From Serripes groenlandicus (lineage: Eukaryota > Mollusca > Bivalvia > Cardiida > Cardiidae): 64,000 bases of DNA. Location: the NCBI GenBank assembly GCA_031761405.1, contig JASEVX010000170.1:62001-126000 (forward strand). The letters are read 5' to 3'. The notes below the pieces were generated by a model. That model saw only the letters and a list, made by a program, of their open reading frames with translations. It did no database searches and had not been told where the DNA came from. The first letter of the stretch is position 1. Each line of letters begins with the position of its first letter. Below, one piece after another: positions 11,557-22,770 of this stretch. The position numbers and the translations under genes are program-made.

Positions 11557-11716
11557 TATATAATAGCTGTTAAGAGATTGACATTCCTGTAATATCCATT
11601 AAGTGCTGGTCATCGTTCAAGACTTTTAAAGCCGACCACTCTTGTGTTAAGTGGCTGTCTACAGTGCAGACCATATGCTGTATCAATCAACAAGTGGTCA
11701 ACAGAACAAAAAGGGT

Positions 11717-11911
11717 CCCTTTCCCACTTGCAGACGTAATTGAAAACATCTCCAGCAGACGACAATTGAAAACATTATGGCAAAAGAAGGAATTGCGTGT
11801 AATGAGCAAATTCTCCTTTTGCCATAATGTTTTAAACTTTATTGAATAATTTAACATACATTAATTAACAAGTCATCAGCTATGGTTTTGTTGTATGTAG
11901 GAAAGGGAGGT
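11717..11911 (+). mobile_element. F1 MITE, degenerate
   Basis: CCCTTTCCCACTTGCAGACG, GGCAAAAGAAGGAATTGC and GTTGTATGTAGGAAAGGG are present; the hairpin is imperfect. Confidence 0.6.
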
Positions 11912-12084
11912 TTATAACCATTCATAATGATTTAGGTTGTTACATGTGAGAATAAAACGACAATCATGAAATTGCTATGAACAAAGATTTCGTTAGATCA
12001 TCTCCAGCCTATTTGTGGAAGTATAATTTTGAAACAGAGTTGAAAGCATTCATGGAAATTATTTATTTCAATCAATTTCTCCTT

Positions 12085-12318
12085 TTAACCCTTTCCCTCA
12101 TATAGACGCTTTCTGACGCCTCTGCAGCAGACGGCTTGTTGTAAAACAGTGACAAAAGAAGAAATTGCTCAAAACGAGCAATTTCTCCTTTTGCCACAAC
12201 GTTTTCCACTTTTAGTCATAGGGTTATCCATTCAATTATAGAAATTTTCTATTTTTTGACAAAATATGTTCAAAGTAGTCTGCTGCAGAATTGTTGTATG
12301 TATGAGGGAAAGGGTTAA
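12085..12318 (+). mobile_element. F1 MITE, reference copy
   Basis: 234 bp, TTAA on both sides, nearly unbroken. Order: CCCTTTCCCTCATATAGACG; CTGCAGCAGACGGCTT; hairpin GAAATTGCTC/AAAAC/GAGCAATTTC; ATTATAGAAATTTTCT; AGTCTGCTGCAGAATTG; GAGGGAAAGGG. Outer hairpin arms AGTGACAAAAG and CTTTTGCCAC extend the stem. Confidence 0.92.
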
Positions 12319-12589
12319 GCAGGTTGGGACTGTATCCCCAGGAGAGTTTTATGTTGTCATTATGTTGTTGATGTTGGCGAGTAAATAGTTGTTTGTTGTT
12401 TGATGTTGGCGAGTAAACAGTTGTTTGTTGTTTCACAACACAAGCAATCCCTAATATCCCTTTCACCTAGATACAAACACTGTGACCTTTGCAGCAGATG
12501 ACTTTTAAATATGTCATGGCAAAAAGGAATAATAACAAGTAACTGGAGGATTGCAAGCAATACCATAGTCCCCTTCCGGTTTGCACTTT

Positions 12590-14112
12590 TGAGTCAAAAA
12601 TTAGGCAAGCAAGAGTTATGGTTCATGTCCACTGCACTCCCCCTTGATGAGATGCATCCATGTGTGAAATTTCATAACCATAGCTAGTACAGTTTTGGAG
12701 ATATGCTCCGGACAAAAATCAAGTATGAAAATAAAGAAAGGGAAATAACTCAAAAATTAGGGAAGCAAGAGTTATGGTTCATATGCACTGCACTCCGCAT
12801 TGATGAGATGTATCCACATATGGAATTTCATAGACCTAGGTAGTATAGTTTCGGAGATATGCTCCGGACAAAGAACTGGATTCCGCCCGCGCAATAACTC
12901 AAAAATTAATCAAGCAAGAGTTATGGTTCATCTGCACGGCAACCCCCCTTGATGAGGTGTATCCATGTGTGAAATTTCATAACCATAGGTAGTATAGTTT
13001 TAGAGATATGCTCCGGACAAAAATCAAGTATGAAAATAAAGAAAGGGAAGTAACTAAAAAATTAGGCTAGCAAAAGTTATGGTTCATGTCCACTGCACTC
13101 CCCCTTGATGAGATGCATCCATGTGTGAAATTTCGTAACCATAGCTAGTACAGTTTTAGAGATATGCTCCGGACAAAAATCAAGTATGAAAATAAAGAAA
13201 GGGAAATAACTCAAAAATTAGGCAAGCAAGAGTTATGGTTCATGTCCACTGCACTCCCCCTTGATACGATGTATTCATGTGTGAAATTTCATAGCCATAG
13301 CTAGTATAGTTATGGAGATATGCTCCGGACAAAAATCAAGTATGAAAATAAAGAAAGGGAAATAACTCAAAAATTAGGCAAGCAAGAGTTATGGTTCATG
13401 TCCACTGCACTCCCCCTTGATGAGATGCATCCATGTGTGAAATTTCATAACCATAGCTAGTACAGTTTTGGAGATATGCTCCGGACAAAAATCAAGTATG
13501 AAAATAAAGAAAGGGAAATAACTCAAAAATTAGGGAAGCAAGAGTTATGGTTCATGTGCACTGCACTCCCCCTTGATACGATGTATTCATGTGTGAAATT
13601 TCATAGCCATAGCTAGTATAGTTATGGAGATATGCTCCGGACAAAAATCAAGTATGAAAATAAAGAAAGGGAAATAACTCAAAAAATAGGCAAGCAAGAG
13701 TTATGGTTCATGTCCACTGCACTCCCCCTTGATACGATGTATTCATGTGTGAAATTTCATAGCCATAGCTAGTATAGTTATGGAGATATGCTCCGGACAA
13801 AAATCAAGTATGAAAATAAAGAAAGGGAAATAACTCAAAAATTAGGCAAGCAAGAGTTATGGTTCATGTCCACTGCACTCCCCCTTGATGAGATGCATCC
13901 ATGTGTGAAATTTCATAACCATAGCTAGTACAGTTTTGGAGATATGCTCCGGACAAAAATCAAGTATGAAAATAAAGAAAGGGAAATAACTCAAAAATTA
14001 GGGAAGCAAGAGTTATGGTTCATATGCACTGCACTCCGCATTGATGAGATGTATCCACATATGGAATTTCATAGCCATAGCTAGTACAGTTTTGGAGATA
14101 TGCTCCGGACAA
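12590..14112 (+). repeat. 156-bp tandem repeat, ten units
   Basis: The landmark AGATATGCTCCGG recurs near 12699, 12855, 13003, 13159, 13315, 13471, 13627, 13783, 13939 and 14095. From the third unit on, the spacing is exactly 156 bp. Unit variants are recognisable (GATGAGATGCATCC versus GATACGATGTATTC) and are arranged in a non-random order. Confidence 0.92.
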
Positions 14113-14117
14113 AAATT

Positions 14118-14172
14118 TGCCGGACTGACTGACTGACTGACTGACAGATGGACTGACGGACTGACGGACGGA
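14118..14172 (+). repeat. (GACT)n/(GACG)n microsatellite of the pearl/HINE element
   Basis: Tetranucleotide repeats GACT then GACG directly follow the last 156-bp unit and precede the 3' hairpin, the usual place for such a run in pearl-type elements. Confidence 0.85.
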
Positions 14173-14224
14173 GTGCAAACCTAATAGTCCCCTTCGGCAC
14201 GCCGGTAGGGGACTAATAATTATG

Positions 14225-14454
14225 TTAACCCTTTCCCTCATACGGCAATTCTGCAGCAGACGACTTTGAACGTATTTTGTCAAAACAAAGAAATTCTCCA
14301 TAATTGAATGGATAACCTATGACTAAAAGTGGAAAACATTGTGGCAAAAGGAGAAATTGCATGTTTTGTGCAATTTCTTCTTTTGTCACTATGTTTTCAA
14401 AAAGCCGTCTGCTGCAGAGGCGTCAGAAAGCGTATATGTGAGGGAAAAGGTTAA
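14225..14454 (-). mobile_element. F1 MITE
   Basis: Full length with TTAA on both sides, starting 9 bp after the pearl/HINE element. Confidence 0.88.
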
Positions 14455-14619
14455 ACTGCATGTGGGAAGGGTTGAAAGGTATCTGTTTAAGGAACAACTT
14501 TGGTACAGAATTAAAACTGATATGTTAGGCAATTTTAATCCTCTAACTTTCTCCATGGAAAAGTTGTCTGAAGACTGCTGCAGAGGCATTAAAAGGTGTA
14601 TTTATGGAGGGAAACTGCG

Positions 14620-14855
14620 TTAACACTTTACCTCATACGACAATTCTGCAGCAGACGACTATGAACATATTTTGTCAAAAAATAGAAAATCTTTGTAATT
14701 GAATGGATAAACCTATGACTAAAAGTGGAAAACATTGTGGCAAAAGGAGAAATTACTTGTTTTGAGCAATTTCTTCTTTTGTCACTATGTTTTCAAAAAG
14801 CTGTCTGCTGCACAGTCAGGCGTCAGAAAGCGTCTGTATGGGGGGAAACTGGTAT
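14620..14855 (-). mobile_element. F1 MITE
   Basis: TTAACACTTTACCTCATACG at the left; the right end has drifted (GGGGGGAAACTGGTATAA). Confidence 0.78.
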
Positions 14856-15002
14856 AAAGTATGTGATTCAATCAAACAGGACAGCAAAATGTACAGCAAA
14901 AAGTATAGTGTGGGTTGGGTAACAAATATTTGTCATTTAAGAGAAATTGACACATTAGGACTTCCATTATTTTTGCAACAAAGAAGTTGCAGTCAGACAG
15001 CT

Positions 15003-15232
15003 ATAACCCTTTCCTTCATATAGACGCTTTCGGACGCCTCTGCAGCAGACAGCTTTTTGAAAACATAGTAACAAAAGAAGAAATTGCACAAAACGTGCAA
15101 TTTCTCCTTTTGTCACAATGTTTTCCACTTTTAGTCATAGGTTATCCATTCAGTTACAGAGATTTTCCATTATTTGACAAAATATGTCCAAAGTCGTCTG
15201 CTGCAGAATTGTCGTATGAGGGAAAGGGTTAA
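15003..15232 (+). mobile_element. F1 MITE
   Basis: Full length; left flank ATAA, right TTAA; hairpin TTGCACAAAACGTGCAA. Confidence 0.87.
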
Positions 15233-15696
15233 GAGCATTTCCTTGGAAGACCAACACTGCTGGTAAATTTATACCAGCTCCAGCACATGAGATGTAATGC
15301 ACTCCTATAGTACCATTTCAAAATGGTTGGTAGGAGAACAGAGTGATTGTCTGTCCTGGTCTGCATATCTTGGAGAGACAGTGAGTCTTACAAATCCACC
15401 AGAGAGGTTTTCATTTAGTTCAAAACAATAGGTGCAAAAAATAGGTAATTTATTTCTCCAACAAAAACATTTTCAGACAGAAACAAAATTATACGTCATC
15501 TTGCTGAAAGTTTTCGAAAATAAAACGTTGAAAATGGGATTAAAAAAGGCAAAAACACAAAACACTAATTCACAGACACAAAATACTTTTTCGAAGTTAA
15601 ATAACCTTGCGCTCTTGACAACGTTATTCAATTACAAAGAATTAGCAACCTTTGACTTTATTAAACCTGACCCAGTGCAGAATATACTATTTGGCG
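15233..15696. other. unassigned
   Basis: A plus-strand frame (about 15432-15728) is lysine/asparagine-rich with no domain and runs into an F1 copy; not called. Confidence 0.5.
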
Positions 15697-15909
15697 AGCA
15701 CAACCCAAAGCCTTTGAAAACATGGTGACAAAAACCTGAAAAATCTCCATAAAAGATAGCTTAATTGTTAAATAAAGTTGAAAACGTTGTGGCCATGGCA
15801 AAGGGGGAAATTGCTCATCATGAGCAATTTCACCTTTGGCCACAATGTTTTCAAAAGTCGTCTGCAGCTATCGCGTCAAAATGCGTCTGTGGGTAATAAA
15901 AGGGTTTAA
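15697..15909 (-). mobile_element. F1 MITE, GGCCA subtype, left end lost
   Basis: TTTGAAAACATGGTGAC to AAAGGGTTTAA with hairpin GCTCATCATGAGC. Its right TTAA starts the next copy. Confidence 0.68.
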
Positions 15910-16151
15910 CCCTAATTGCCTACTTTATTAATCCATTTTGTGTATCTGCAGCAGACAATTTTTTTAAACGTTATGGAAAAAGGAGACATTGCTCTTTATC
16001 AGCAATTTCTCCCCTTTGCCACGTACAGCACAATGTTTTTCAACTTTATTCAATAATTTCAATTCCAATTGTGGTGTATTTTCATATCTTTGCTGAGGTG
16101 TATTCTAATGTCTCTGCCATATACTTACTTGTTGTATGGTGGAAAGGGTTA
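15906..16151 (+). mobile_element. F1 MITE, degenerate
   Basis: TTAACCCTAATTGCC, CTGCAGCAGACAATTTTTTT, a hairpin with GCTCTTTATCAGC, and GGTGGAAAGGGTTA. Confidence 0.6.
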
Positions 16152-16428
16152 TATTGTTGCAGTGCACAAAAAATGATAAGTTGTTTTCAAATATCCTTCT
16201 ATTATAAAGGGCTTTTATGTATCTTGAGCTCATTAATATTTTAAAGATGCTATCAAACTAAAATACAAATACACTACATATTTATTTTCTCTGCCACTCT
16301 GTAATTCTCCTCTGGATTATCTCCCTTGAACCAAAGGTTATTTGAATTAACTGAGGATCTTCAGTTTTGATGACCACCATTAAATAGTCAATTCTCACAG
16401 AGATCTTGATCAAAGTCAGATGGATTTT

Positions 16429-16656
16429 AAAACCCTTTCCCACTTATAGATGCTTTCTGACGCCTCTGCAGCAGACAACTTTTGAAATCATTGTGTCAAA
16501 AGGAGAAATTGCTCATAATGAGCAATTTCTCCATTTGCCACAGTGATTTCAACTTTATTAAATTATCATACTATCATTTTTAGGGATATTCTATAATTTT
16601 GACTGGATTATTTTAAAGTCGTCTGCTGCAGAGTAAGTGTATGAGGGAAAGGATAA
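16429..16656 (+). mobile_element. F1 MITE
   Basis: Hairpin GCTCATAATGAGC is perfect; the flanking tetranucleotides are decayed. Confidence 0.78.
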
Positions 16657-16720
16657 AAGAGGCTATTTTACTCCTTATTTGTTTTGTTTTTAAATATCTG
16701 TTTCTCAATTATGTATCAAT

Positions 16721-16935
16721 CTACCCTATCTCACCTGTAACAAAACTGCAGCAGACGACTATTAAAACGTCTAGGACAATTTAAAGAAAATCTCTGAAAT
16801 TAAAAAGGTAATTTTTGGATAGAGTTGAAAATATTGTGGTAAAAAGAGTTGCAATTTTCTCCTTTTAACACAATGTTTTCAAAAGTCTTCTGCAGCAGGC
16901 TGGTCAAAATACGTCTGCAAGTGGGTGAGGGTTAA
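16721..16935 (-). mobile_element. F1 MITE, degenerate
   Basis: CTACCCTATCTCACC left end, right end GTGGGTGAGGGTTAA shared with the F2 copy. Confidence 0.62.
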
Positions 16936-17162
16936 CCCATTACTTCACACAGACGACATTTGACGCCTGCTGTTTCAGAAAACTTTTGAAAACTTGCAAT
17001 AAAAGGTGAAATTGCTCAAAACGAGCAATTTCACCTTTTTATTGCAATATTTTCAACTCTTTATCATTATTAATTCATTCAGTTTTCAAGATTGGTAAAA
17101 TTGTTTGACTGATGATTGTAAAGAAGATGACCTATGAAAAGCCATGTGAAGTAACGGGTTAA
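16932..17162 (+). mobile_element. TTAA-flanked MITE F2
   Basis: TTAA at both edges; the ends TTAACCC(A/G)TTACTTCACA form a 17-bp inverted repeat distinct from F1. The central hairpin is nearly perfect: TGCAATAAAAGGTGAAATTG, CTC, loop AAAAC, with one unpaired A in the right arm. It shares its left TTAA with the F1 copy at 16721. Confidence 0.85.
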
Positions 17163-17420
17163 ATGATAGATAGCTACAGTACATGTTTGCTAGATTAATA
17201 GACAACTAGGAATATAGTGGGAATTGAGCCGTCACCCCAAGGGACACTCTATCATGGACTCGACTGCAACAAAAGATCAACTCTTGTATGTCAGGTTTCA
17301 AACCTGACACAATTTAAGTTACCCTGCAATAATCGGGCAGACTCCTGGTATAGTGCTTTCCTACCTGCAGACACATTTTGGCACATCTGCAGCTGCTGTC
17401 TGAGAACCTTTTTGAGTACA

Positions 17421-17629
17421 TTAACCCTTTCCCTCATATAGACGCTTTTTGACGCCTCTGCAGCAGACAGCTTTTTGAAAACATAGCGACAAAAGAAGAA
17501 ATTGCACAAAACGTGCAATTTCTCCTTTTGCCACAATGTTTTCCATTCAATTATGGAGATTTTCTATGTTTTGACAAAATACGTTCAAAGTCGTCTGCTG
17601 CAGAATTGTCGTATGAGGGAAAGGGTCAA
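17421..17629 (+). mobile_element. F1 MITE with short internal deletion
   Basis: TTAA left, TCAA right; the CTTTTAGTCATAGGTTAT segment is missing. Hairpin TTGCACAAAACGTGCAA. Confidence 0.87.
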
Positions 17630-17635
17630 GGCATT

Positions 17636-17802
17636 ATAGTAGAAATTGCTCATGATGACCAATTTTCCCTTTGCCACAATGACTCCTTTTGAAATTTTAT
17701 TCAATTATTAAACATTAAATTATAGAGATTTTCCATATATTTGCCTGAAGTGTTTCCGCAGTTATCTGCTGCATATTTGTTGTATGTGGGAAAGGGTTTA
17801 GT
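17636..17802 (+). mobile_element. F1 MITE, right two-thirds
   Basis: It begins at the left hairpin arm and ends GTATGTGGGAAAGGGTTTA. It abuts the preceding copy. Confidence 0.6.
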
Positions 17803-18494
17803 GAATGACAGGTAATAAGATAATATTTTCCCTGATGCAGGACTGAAGAAAGTTTATGCCAGACAACTATTTAGAACATTGTGGGAAAACAGGAGAAATT
17901 GGGCACAACAAACAAATTCCATTCTGACCAAAATACTTTCTAGTCATGCTGTAAATAATTCAGACCTATACTTTTGATTTAAATATAAATTTTATAAAAT
18001 CCTCAGAAGTTTTCAAATCAGACAACTCCCAAAATTATATCTGGTTAATCATCATGCAAAGGTAGCTTAAATTCAAACGAGAATTTAGGGGTAGAAAATG
18101 CACGCTTCAGAAATCTCAAATAACCCGAAATTTTCTCTTTCTTTCATTCGAAAAACTAATTTGGTATTTTTGTAAACATTTGACAGTTCATGCTGACAGT
18201 CGTACAATAAAATTCAAAGTTCAATGATTTCGAATAAGAGCTGCATGTATCCATATTTGATCCGCTATTTTTCGTCAATTATCATTTTCTCATTTAGTGA
18301 TTTAGAAACTTTTTCATGCCTTTTTGTGAACGAATTCTTAACCCTTTATACATGTATTGATTTTTGGTTTGTTAAAATGAATTTTGATTTGTTAAACACT
18401 TTAACTGTATTTTAAGCTGCACATTTGATTTATTTTTATGTCTATGTTGAAAATGTTATGGTGTTTTAAAGAATACATTTCAATAGAAAATGTT
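17803..18494. other. unassigned AT-rich DNA
   Basis: A weak F1 trace at 17850-17930; otherwise nothing. Confidence 0.5.
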
Positions 18495-18708
18495 TCAACC
18501 CTTTCCCACATATAGATGCATTTTGACGCATCTTCAGAGACGACATTTGAAAACATCATGAAAAAAAAAATTCTCCTTTTGCCACGATAATTTCAACAAT
18601 GCCACAATGTTTTCAACTTTTTACAATATAATTATACCTACAATTATAGAGATTTTCCACATTTTTAAAGTCGTCTGCAGCAGATTTGTCGTATGTGGGA
18701 AAGGATAA
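18495..18708 (+). mobile_element. F1 MITE, rearranged centre
   Basis: Ends CAACCCTTTCCCACATATAG and GTATGTGGGAAAGGATAA; the hairpin is replaced by a poly-A run and a repeated TTTGCCAC block. Confidence 0.65.
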
Positions 18709-19194
18709 AACTGACAAGTGACAATTCATCATCTTTAACATGAAAAACAAATCCTCTCTTATATTTTCCCAATGTCAAACAATTTCTGACTTTTCGCAAT
18801 AAAATGAAGTCAGCAATTTCACAAAGATGTCTGTAGAATTATTAAAATAAATGACATAACCTCAATCACAACAACTTCTTTTTTTTTTATTCAGGCAGAA
18901 TTAACTAAAAGAGGTCTTCCATGCTAAAATGAATTGGTTTTTTTTTCTATTGCGTTCATTCAGTTCATACCGTCAACACATAAGATTGGGCATTTAGTCA
19001 CACAAATACTGATATTCATAGCTTGGCAACCATTAACCCTTCCCCACATACAGACGCTTTTGGACCACTGAGTACTCCTTTGGGCAGACTAATATTAGGA
19101 AATCCCCTGTTTGACATCTAAGCCTTTGAAACTTCGGGTGAATAAGTAAGATCTACTGAACAAGTAAGCTAATTGGTCCTTATTGCTATTCATT
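18709..19194. other. unassigned, with one small F1 fragment
   Basis: Besides the left-end fragment at 19033-19070, only AT-rich DNA with short A and T runs is seen. Confidence 0.5.
19033..19070 (+). mobile_element. F1 MITE, left-end fragment
   Basis: TTAACCCTTCCCCACATACA and GACGCTTTTGGAC only. Confidence 0.55.
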
Positions 19195-19403
19195 TTAACC
19201 CTTTCCCTCATCTGACGCCTCTGCAGCAGACGGCTTTTTGAAAACATAGTGACTAAAGAAGAAATTGCTCAATACGAGCAATTTCTCCTTTTGCCACAAT
19301 GTTTAACACTTTTAGTCATAGGTGATAAGTTGATAACCTATTTTTTGACAAAATATGTTCAAAGTTGTCTGCTGCAGAATTGTTGTATGAGGGAAAGGGT
19401 TAA
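19195..19403 (+). mobile_element. F1 MITE
   Basis: TTAA both sides; short deletions near the left end and in the AT-rich middle. Hairpin TTGCTCAATACGAGCAA. Confidence 0.85.
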
Positions 19404-20113
19404 TAACCTGACTGAAGGTTGGTTTTCATGTAACATGACTCGGATGAAGTCAGCAAATCCACAAAGCAAGTCTATAAAACTGTTAATATAATTACAGAAG
19501 TTACAAAGTCTCTCTCAACAATAAAACCTTATTTGATCCGTATAGAAGTGACTGTCAAGCCATCGAGTAAGATATCCATTAAGAAAATTATACGGACAAA
19601 AGACCTCATTGGGATAATTTTCTCTTTTACATTTATCCTTCACAAAAGAACCATTCCTTCATAAAAACTGGCTCAGATTTGAAAGTGGAAGACCAGTTCA
19701 GCATGATTCAAAGTTTGTCACACAAAAAACATTTTCAAAATGCTTAAATGGCACGTACTATATAACTTCTAAGGATTACACAGTGCATTGCTAGAATTAT
19801 CATTCAGATGTGCCATTGTAAGGATAAACTTACACCAGTAGTGTATTAACTCACTGTCACTGATACAAGCAGCGCTAATAAACCCCATTCCAACAAATCT
19901 AATTTTGACTACATTTTGAGTTCTTTAATTGAATTAATTATAGCTTTAAACTTCAACTTCACTCGCTCAACTGTTCATCAACATTGTTTTAGTTCTGGAA
20001 CTTTAAGAACTAAGGGCTATATATAATTAAATATTGCAGTTAATCACTGCTAATGATCCATTTAAGTATTTACAAAGTCTTGAAGAAAAAAAAAACGACC
20101 TACAACATGACAG
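19404..20113. other. unassigned
   Basis: No repeat or coding signal seen in about 700 bp. Confidence 0.5.
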
Positions 20114-20343
20114 TTAACCCTTTCCCTCATACGACAATTCTGCAGCAGACGACTTTGAACGTATTTTGTCAAAAAATAGAAAATCTCAAAAATTGAATGG
20201 ATAACCTATGACAAAAAGTGGAAAACATTGTGGCAAAAGGAGAAATTGCACGTTTTGTGCAATTTCTTCTTTTGTCACCATGTTTTCAAAAAGCCGTCTG
20301 CTGCAGAGGTGTCAGAAAGCGTCTATATGAGGGAAAGGGTTAA
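20114..20343 (-). mobile_element. F1 MITE
   Basis: Full length, TTAA both sides, hairpin TTGCACGTTTTGTGCAA. Confidence 0.9.
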
Positions 20344-20689
20344 CAGTTTCTAGGTGGTACAGCTAGAGAGTAACTCTCAGGGAACACCTATCCCCACACA
20401 CCAACATCAATTAATATTTCGTTAATTAAATTTGTAACAAATATAATCACTCTTGACAGGAATATGGCTGCCTACAAGTCACCTTGTCAGTTACATTTCC
20501 TGGCAGCTTAATTTCTATGGGCTTTGCATCATCATGACTGCCACAACACTTTTTATTGTTCAAAACCAATGTGAAAAAAAAATGTTATTAAATGTACAAT
20601 TAAACCGTTCCCACATAATACATTTTGTAGTGCCTGAGACAGTGAGGTCGATGGCTTTAGGAAACTTTGTGGCATTATTATTAAGAAGA

Positions 20690-20830
20690 AATTGCTATAG
20701 TGCCACAATGTTTTAAACTTTATTAAACAATATTGTTCTTTCCTTTATAATTTTTAAGAGTTTCCACATTTTTTACTACATCTGTTCAAAAGTCATCTGC
20801 TGCAGATTTGTTGCATGTGTGATTAGGGGC
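20690..20830 (+). mobile_element. F1 MITE, right half, degenerate
   Basis: GAAATTGC, TGCCACAATGTTTTA, AAAAGTCATCTGCTGCAG and TTGCATGTG remain in order. Confidence 0.5.
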
Positions 20831-20877
20831 TATAGGTGTTGCGATCAACAATCTGGAACAATTAAAGTGGTGAATTA

Positions 20878-21107
20878 TTAACCCTTTCCCTCATACGACA
20901 ATTCTGCAGCAGACGACTTTGAACATATTTTGTCAAAACATAGAAAATTTCTATAATTGAATGGATAACCTATGACTAAAAGTGGAAAACATTGTGGCAA
21001 AAGGAGAAATTGCACGTTTTGTGCAATTTCTTCTTTTGTCACTATGTTTTCAAAAAGCCGTCTGCTGCAGAGGCGTCTGAAAGCGTTTATATGAGGGAAA
21101 GGGTTAA
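20878..21107 (-). mobile_element. F1 MITE
   Basis: Full length with TTAA both sides and a perfect CAC/GTG hairpin. Confidence 0.9.
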
Positions 21108-21424
21108 AGCAGCGACCCACCACTTTTTTTACATCCTCCAAAATGTTTCCCAGCACCATTACATACATCCTCCGTGTATCCGGCACAGTTTTACCAGAGT
21201 TTCTGACAGTCATTGTTAACATAATGCCGATGAAATGTACGCATGTCTGTAATGATGTGCATGTGTTCACCAGGTTATCTACCCATGTTTTTATTGTCGG
21301 CATGTCTGTTTCATGTAATTGTGCATTGTCTGAGTAATGTTCCTTCAGACACTAATTTGATGGAATTATCGCAGTAAATTATCATTCTTCATTTCAAAAA
21401 GTGTAGTAATATTTTTTCAGCTGT

Positions 21425-21509
21425 TAGCCCTTTTCAACATGAAGACGCTTTTTTACGCTCCTGAGGCAGATGACTTTTGATAACAGTGTGGCAACAGGAG
21501 CAATTGCTC
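21425..21509 (+). mobile_element. F1 MITE, left half, interrupted
   Basis: TAGCCCTTTTCAACATGAAG through AGCAATTGCTC; the next copy is inserted at its hairpin. Confidence 0.55.
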
Positions 21510-21680
21510 TTAACCCTAAATTCCCTCATATAGACGTTTTCTGGCGCCTCTGCAGCAGACAGCTTTTTGAAAACATAGCGACAAAAGAAGAAATTGCTCC
21601 TTTTGCCACAATATTTTCCACCTTTAGCCATAGCTAGGTTAACCATTGAATTATAGAGATTTTCTATTTTTTGACAAAAT
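21510..21680 (+). mobile_element. F1 MITE, right end missing
   Basis: TTAACCCTAAATTCCCTC to GACAAAATATGA; half of the hairpin is gone. Confidence 0.7.
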
Positions 21681-21770
21681 ATGATAGGAGAAAATAATTA
21701 TAACGAAGTTTTAAAAGTTTTCATATTCAGTCATAGCCAAGTGGTTTAGCTCTTTGGAATTGAGGATTCT

Positions 21771-22000
21771 TTAACCCTTTCCCTCATATAGACGCTTTCT
21801 GACGCCTCTGCAGCAGACGGCTCTTTGAAAACAAAGTGACAAAAGAAGAAATTGCACAGAACGTGCAATTTCTCCTTTTGCCACAATGTTTTCCACTTTT
21901 TGTCATAGGTTATCCATTCAATTATGGAGATTTTCTATGTTTCGACAAAATACGTTCAAAGTCGTCTGCTGCAGAATTGTCGTATGATGGAAAGGGTTAA
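21771..22000 (+). mobile_element. F1 MITE inserted by a tRNA-like SINE head
   Basis: Full length, TTAA both sides, hairpin TTGCACAGAACGTGCAA. The left flank (AGCCAAGTGGTTTAGCTC) resembles a SINE head. Confidence 0.9.
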
Positions 22001-22165
22001 AGCAGACGGCGTTTTGAAAACATAGTGACAAAAGAAGAAATTGCACAGAACGTGCAATTTCTCCTTTTGTCACAATGTTTTCCACTCTTAGTCACAGGTT
22101 ATCCATCTGACAAAATATGTTCGAAGTCGTCTGCTGCAGAATTGTCGTATGAGGGAAAGGGTTAA
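22001..22165 (+). mobile_element. F1 MITE, left end missing, tandem to previous copy
   Basis: It starts inside AGCAGACGG directly after the previous TTAA and ends with its own TTAA. The same GCACAGAACGTGC loop suggests a local duplication of 21771-22000. Confidence 0.82.
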
Positions 22166-22770
22166 AGTACCCACAACATAAGGGTTTCTGGGGTATATAT
22201 ATTAGAGAGATATAGATGGAAAAGACTACTATATATATAGACTGCTTTTAGTTAAGTTGGGCCCCAGCATAACACAGACTTAGCAAAATGAAGGTAGAGA
22301 TTTTCCATCCTGAGCATCAAAATTGGAGAAATTCTAATTTGATATCCTTGTAATTTTCTTACATATTATTTTCTTTATCTAATATGAACTCCACTGAAAA
22401 CCATTAAATCACATACTGTCTATGAAATCTTGAATATTATGCACATAAATGATCCATATATTATTAAACAACAATAAGTTCTAGAGCGCTTAAATACACA
22501 TTTTAGCAACACATTTTTTTCTCTTGCAATATTTTGGATTAAAATATAACCTTCGTTGAGCCTTTTCCCACAAGCAGACACATTTCGACGCATCTGCAGG
22601 CAGCAAAAAAAACTTTTTTATTAACATAAGCATAACAAAGTCACAATTTAAAGGGGACAGAAGAACTGTACTTTTTTAGAAGAGAAATGTATAGGACAAT
22701 GCTCTTTAACAGTTCTTTAACTGTCCTATTCTAGGGCTTTTAAATTAATTGTTATAGAACTTTCCTAAAA
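22166..22770. other. unassigned
   Basis: Contains short AT-only palindromes (TATATATATAG near 22230) and a trace of an F1 left end at 22558-22605. AGTTCTTTAACTGTCC near 22710 foreshadows the minisatellite. Confidence 0.45.

Larger units (their letters stand above)
12564..14216 (+). mobile_element. pearl/HINE-type non-autonomous Helentron with tandem core
   Basis: The left end carries AGTCCCC and GGTTTGCAC. The right end carries GTGCAAACC and the 3' hairpin TAGTCCCC...GGGGACTA. Between them are ten tandem units and a (GACT)n/(GACG)n microsatellite at about 14123-14170. Subterminal inverted repeats, satellite core, tetranucleotide run and 3' hairpin match the pearl elements described from bivalves and the Helentron-associated HINEs. 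It has no coding capacity. Confidence 0.82.

Noticed and set aside
12590..14112. CRISPR-like array of regular repeats
   Set aside because: The repeats are contiguous 156-bp units without unique spacers, in a eukaryotic pearl/HINE element.
17290..17308. Palindrome GTCAGGTTTCAAACCTGAC as a possible regulatory site
   Set aside because: It is a single short palindrome next to F1 with no repeated partner; chance cannot be excluded.
20878..21303. Minus ORF of 141 codons
   Set aside because: More than half is F1 sequence; the unique remainder shows no domain or splice support.
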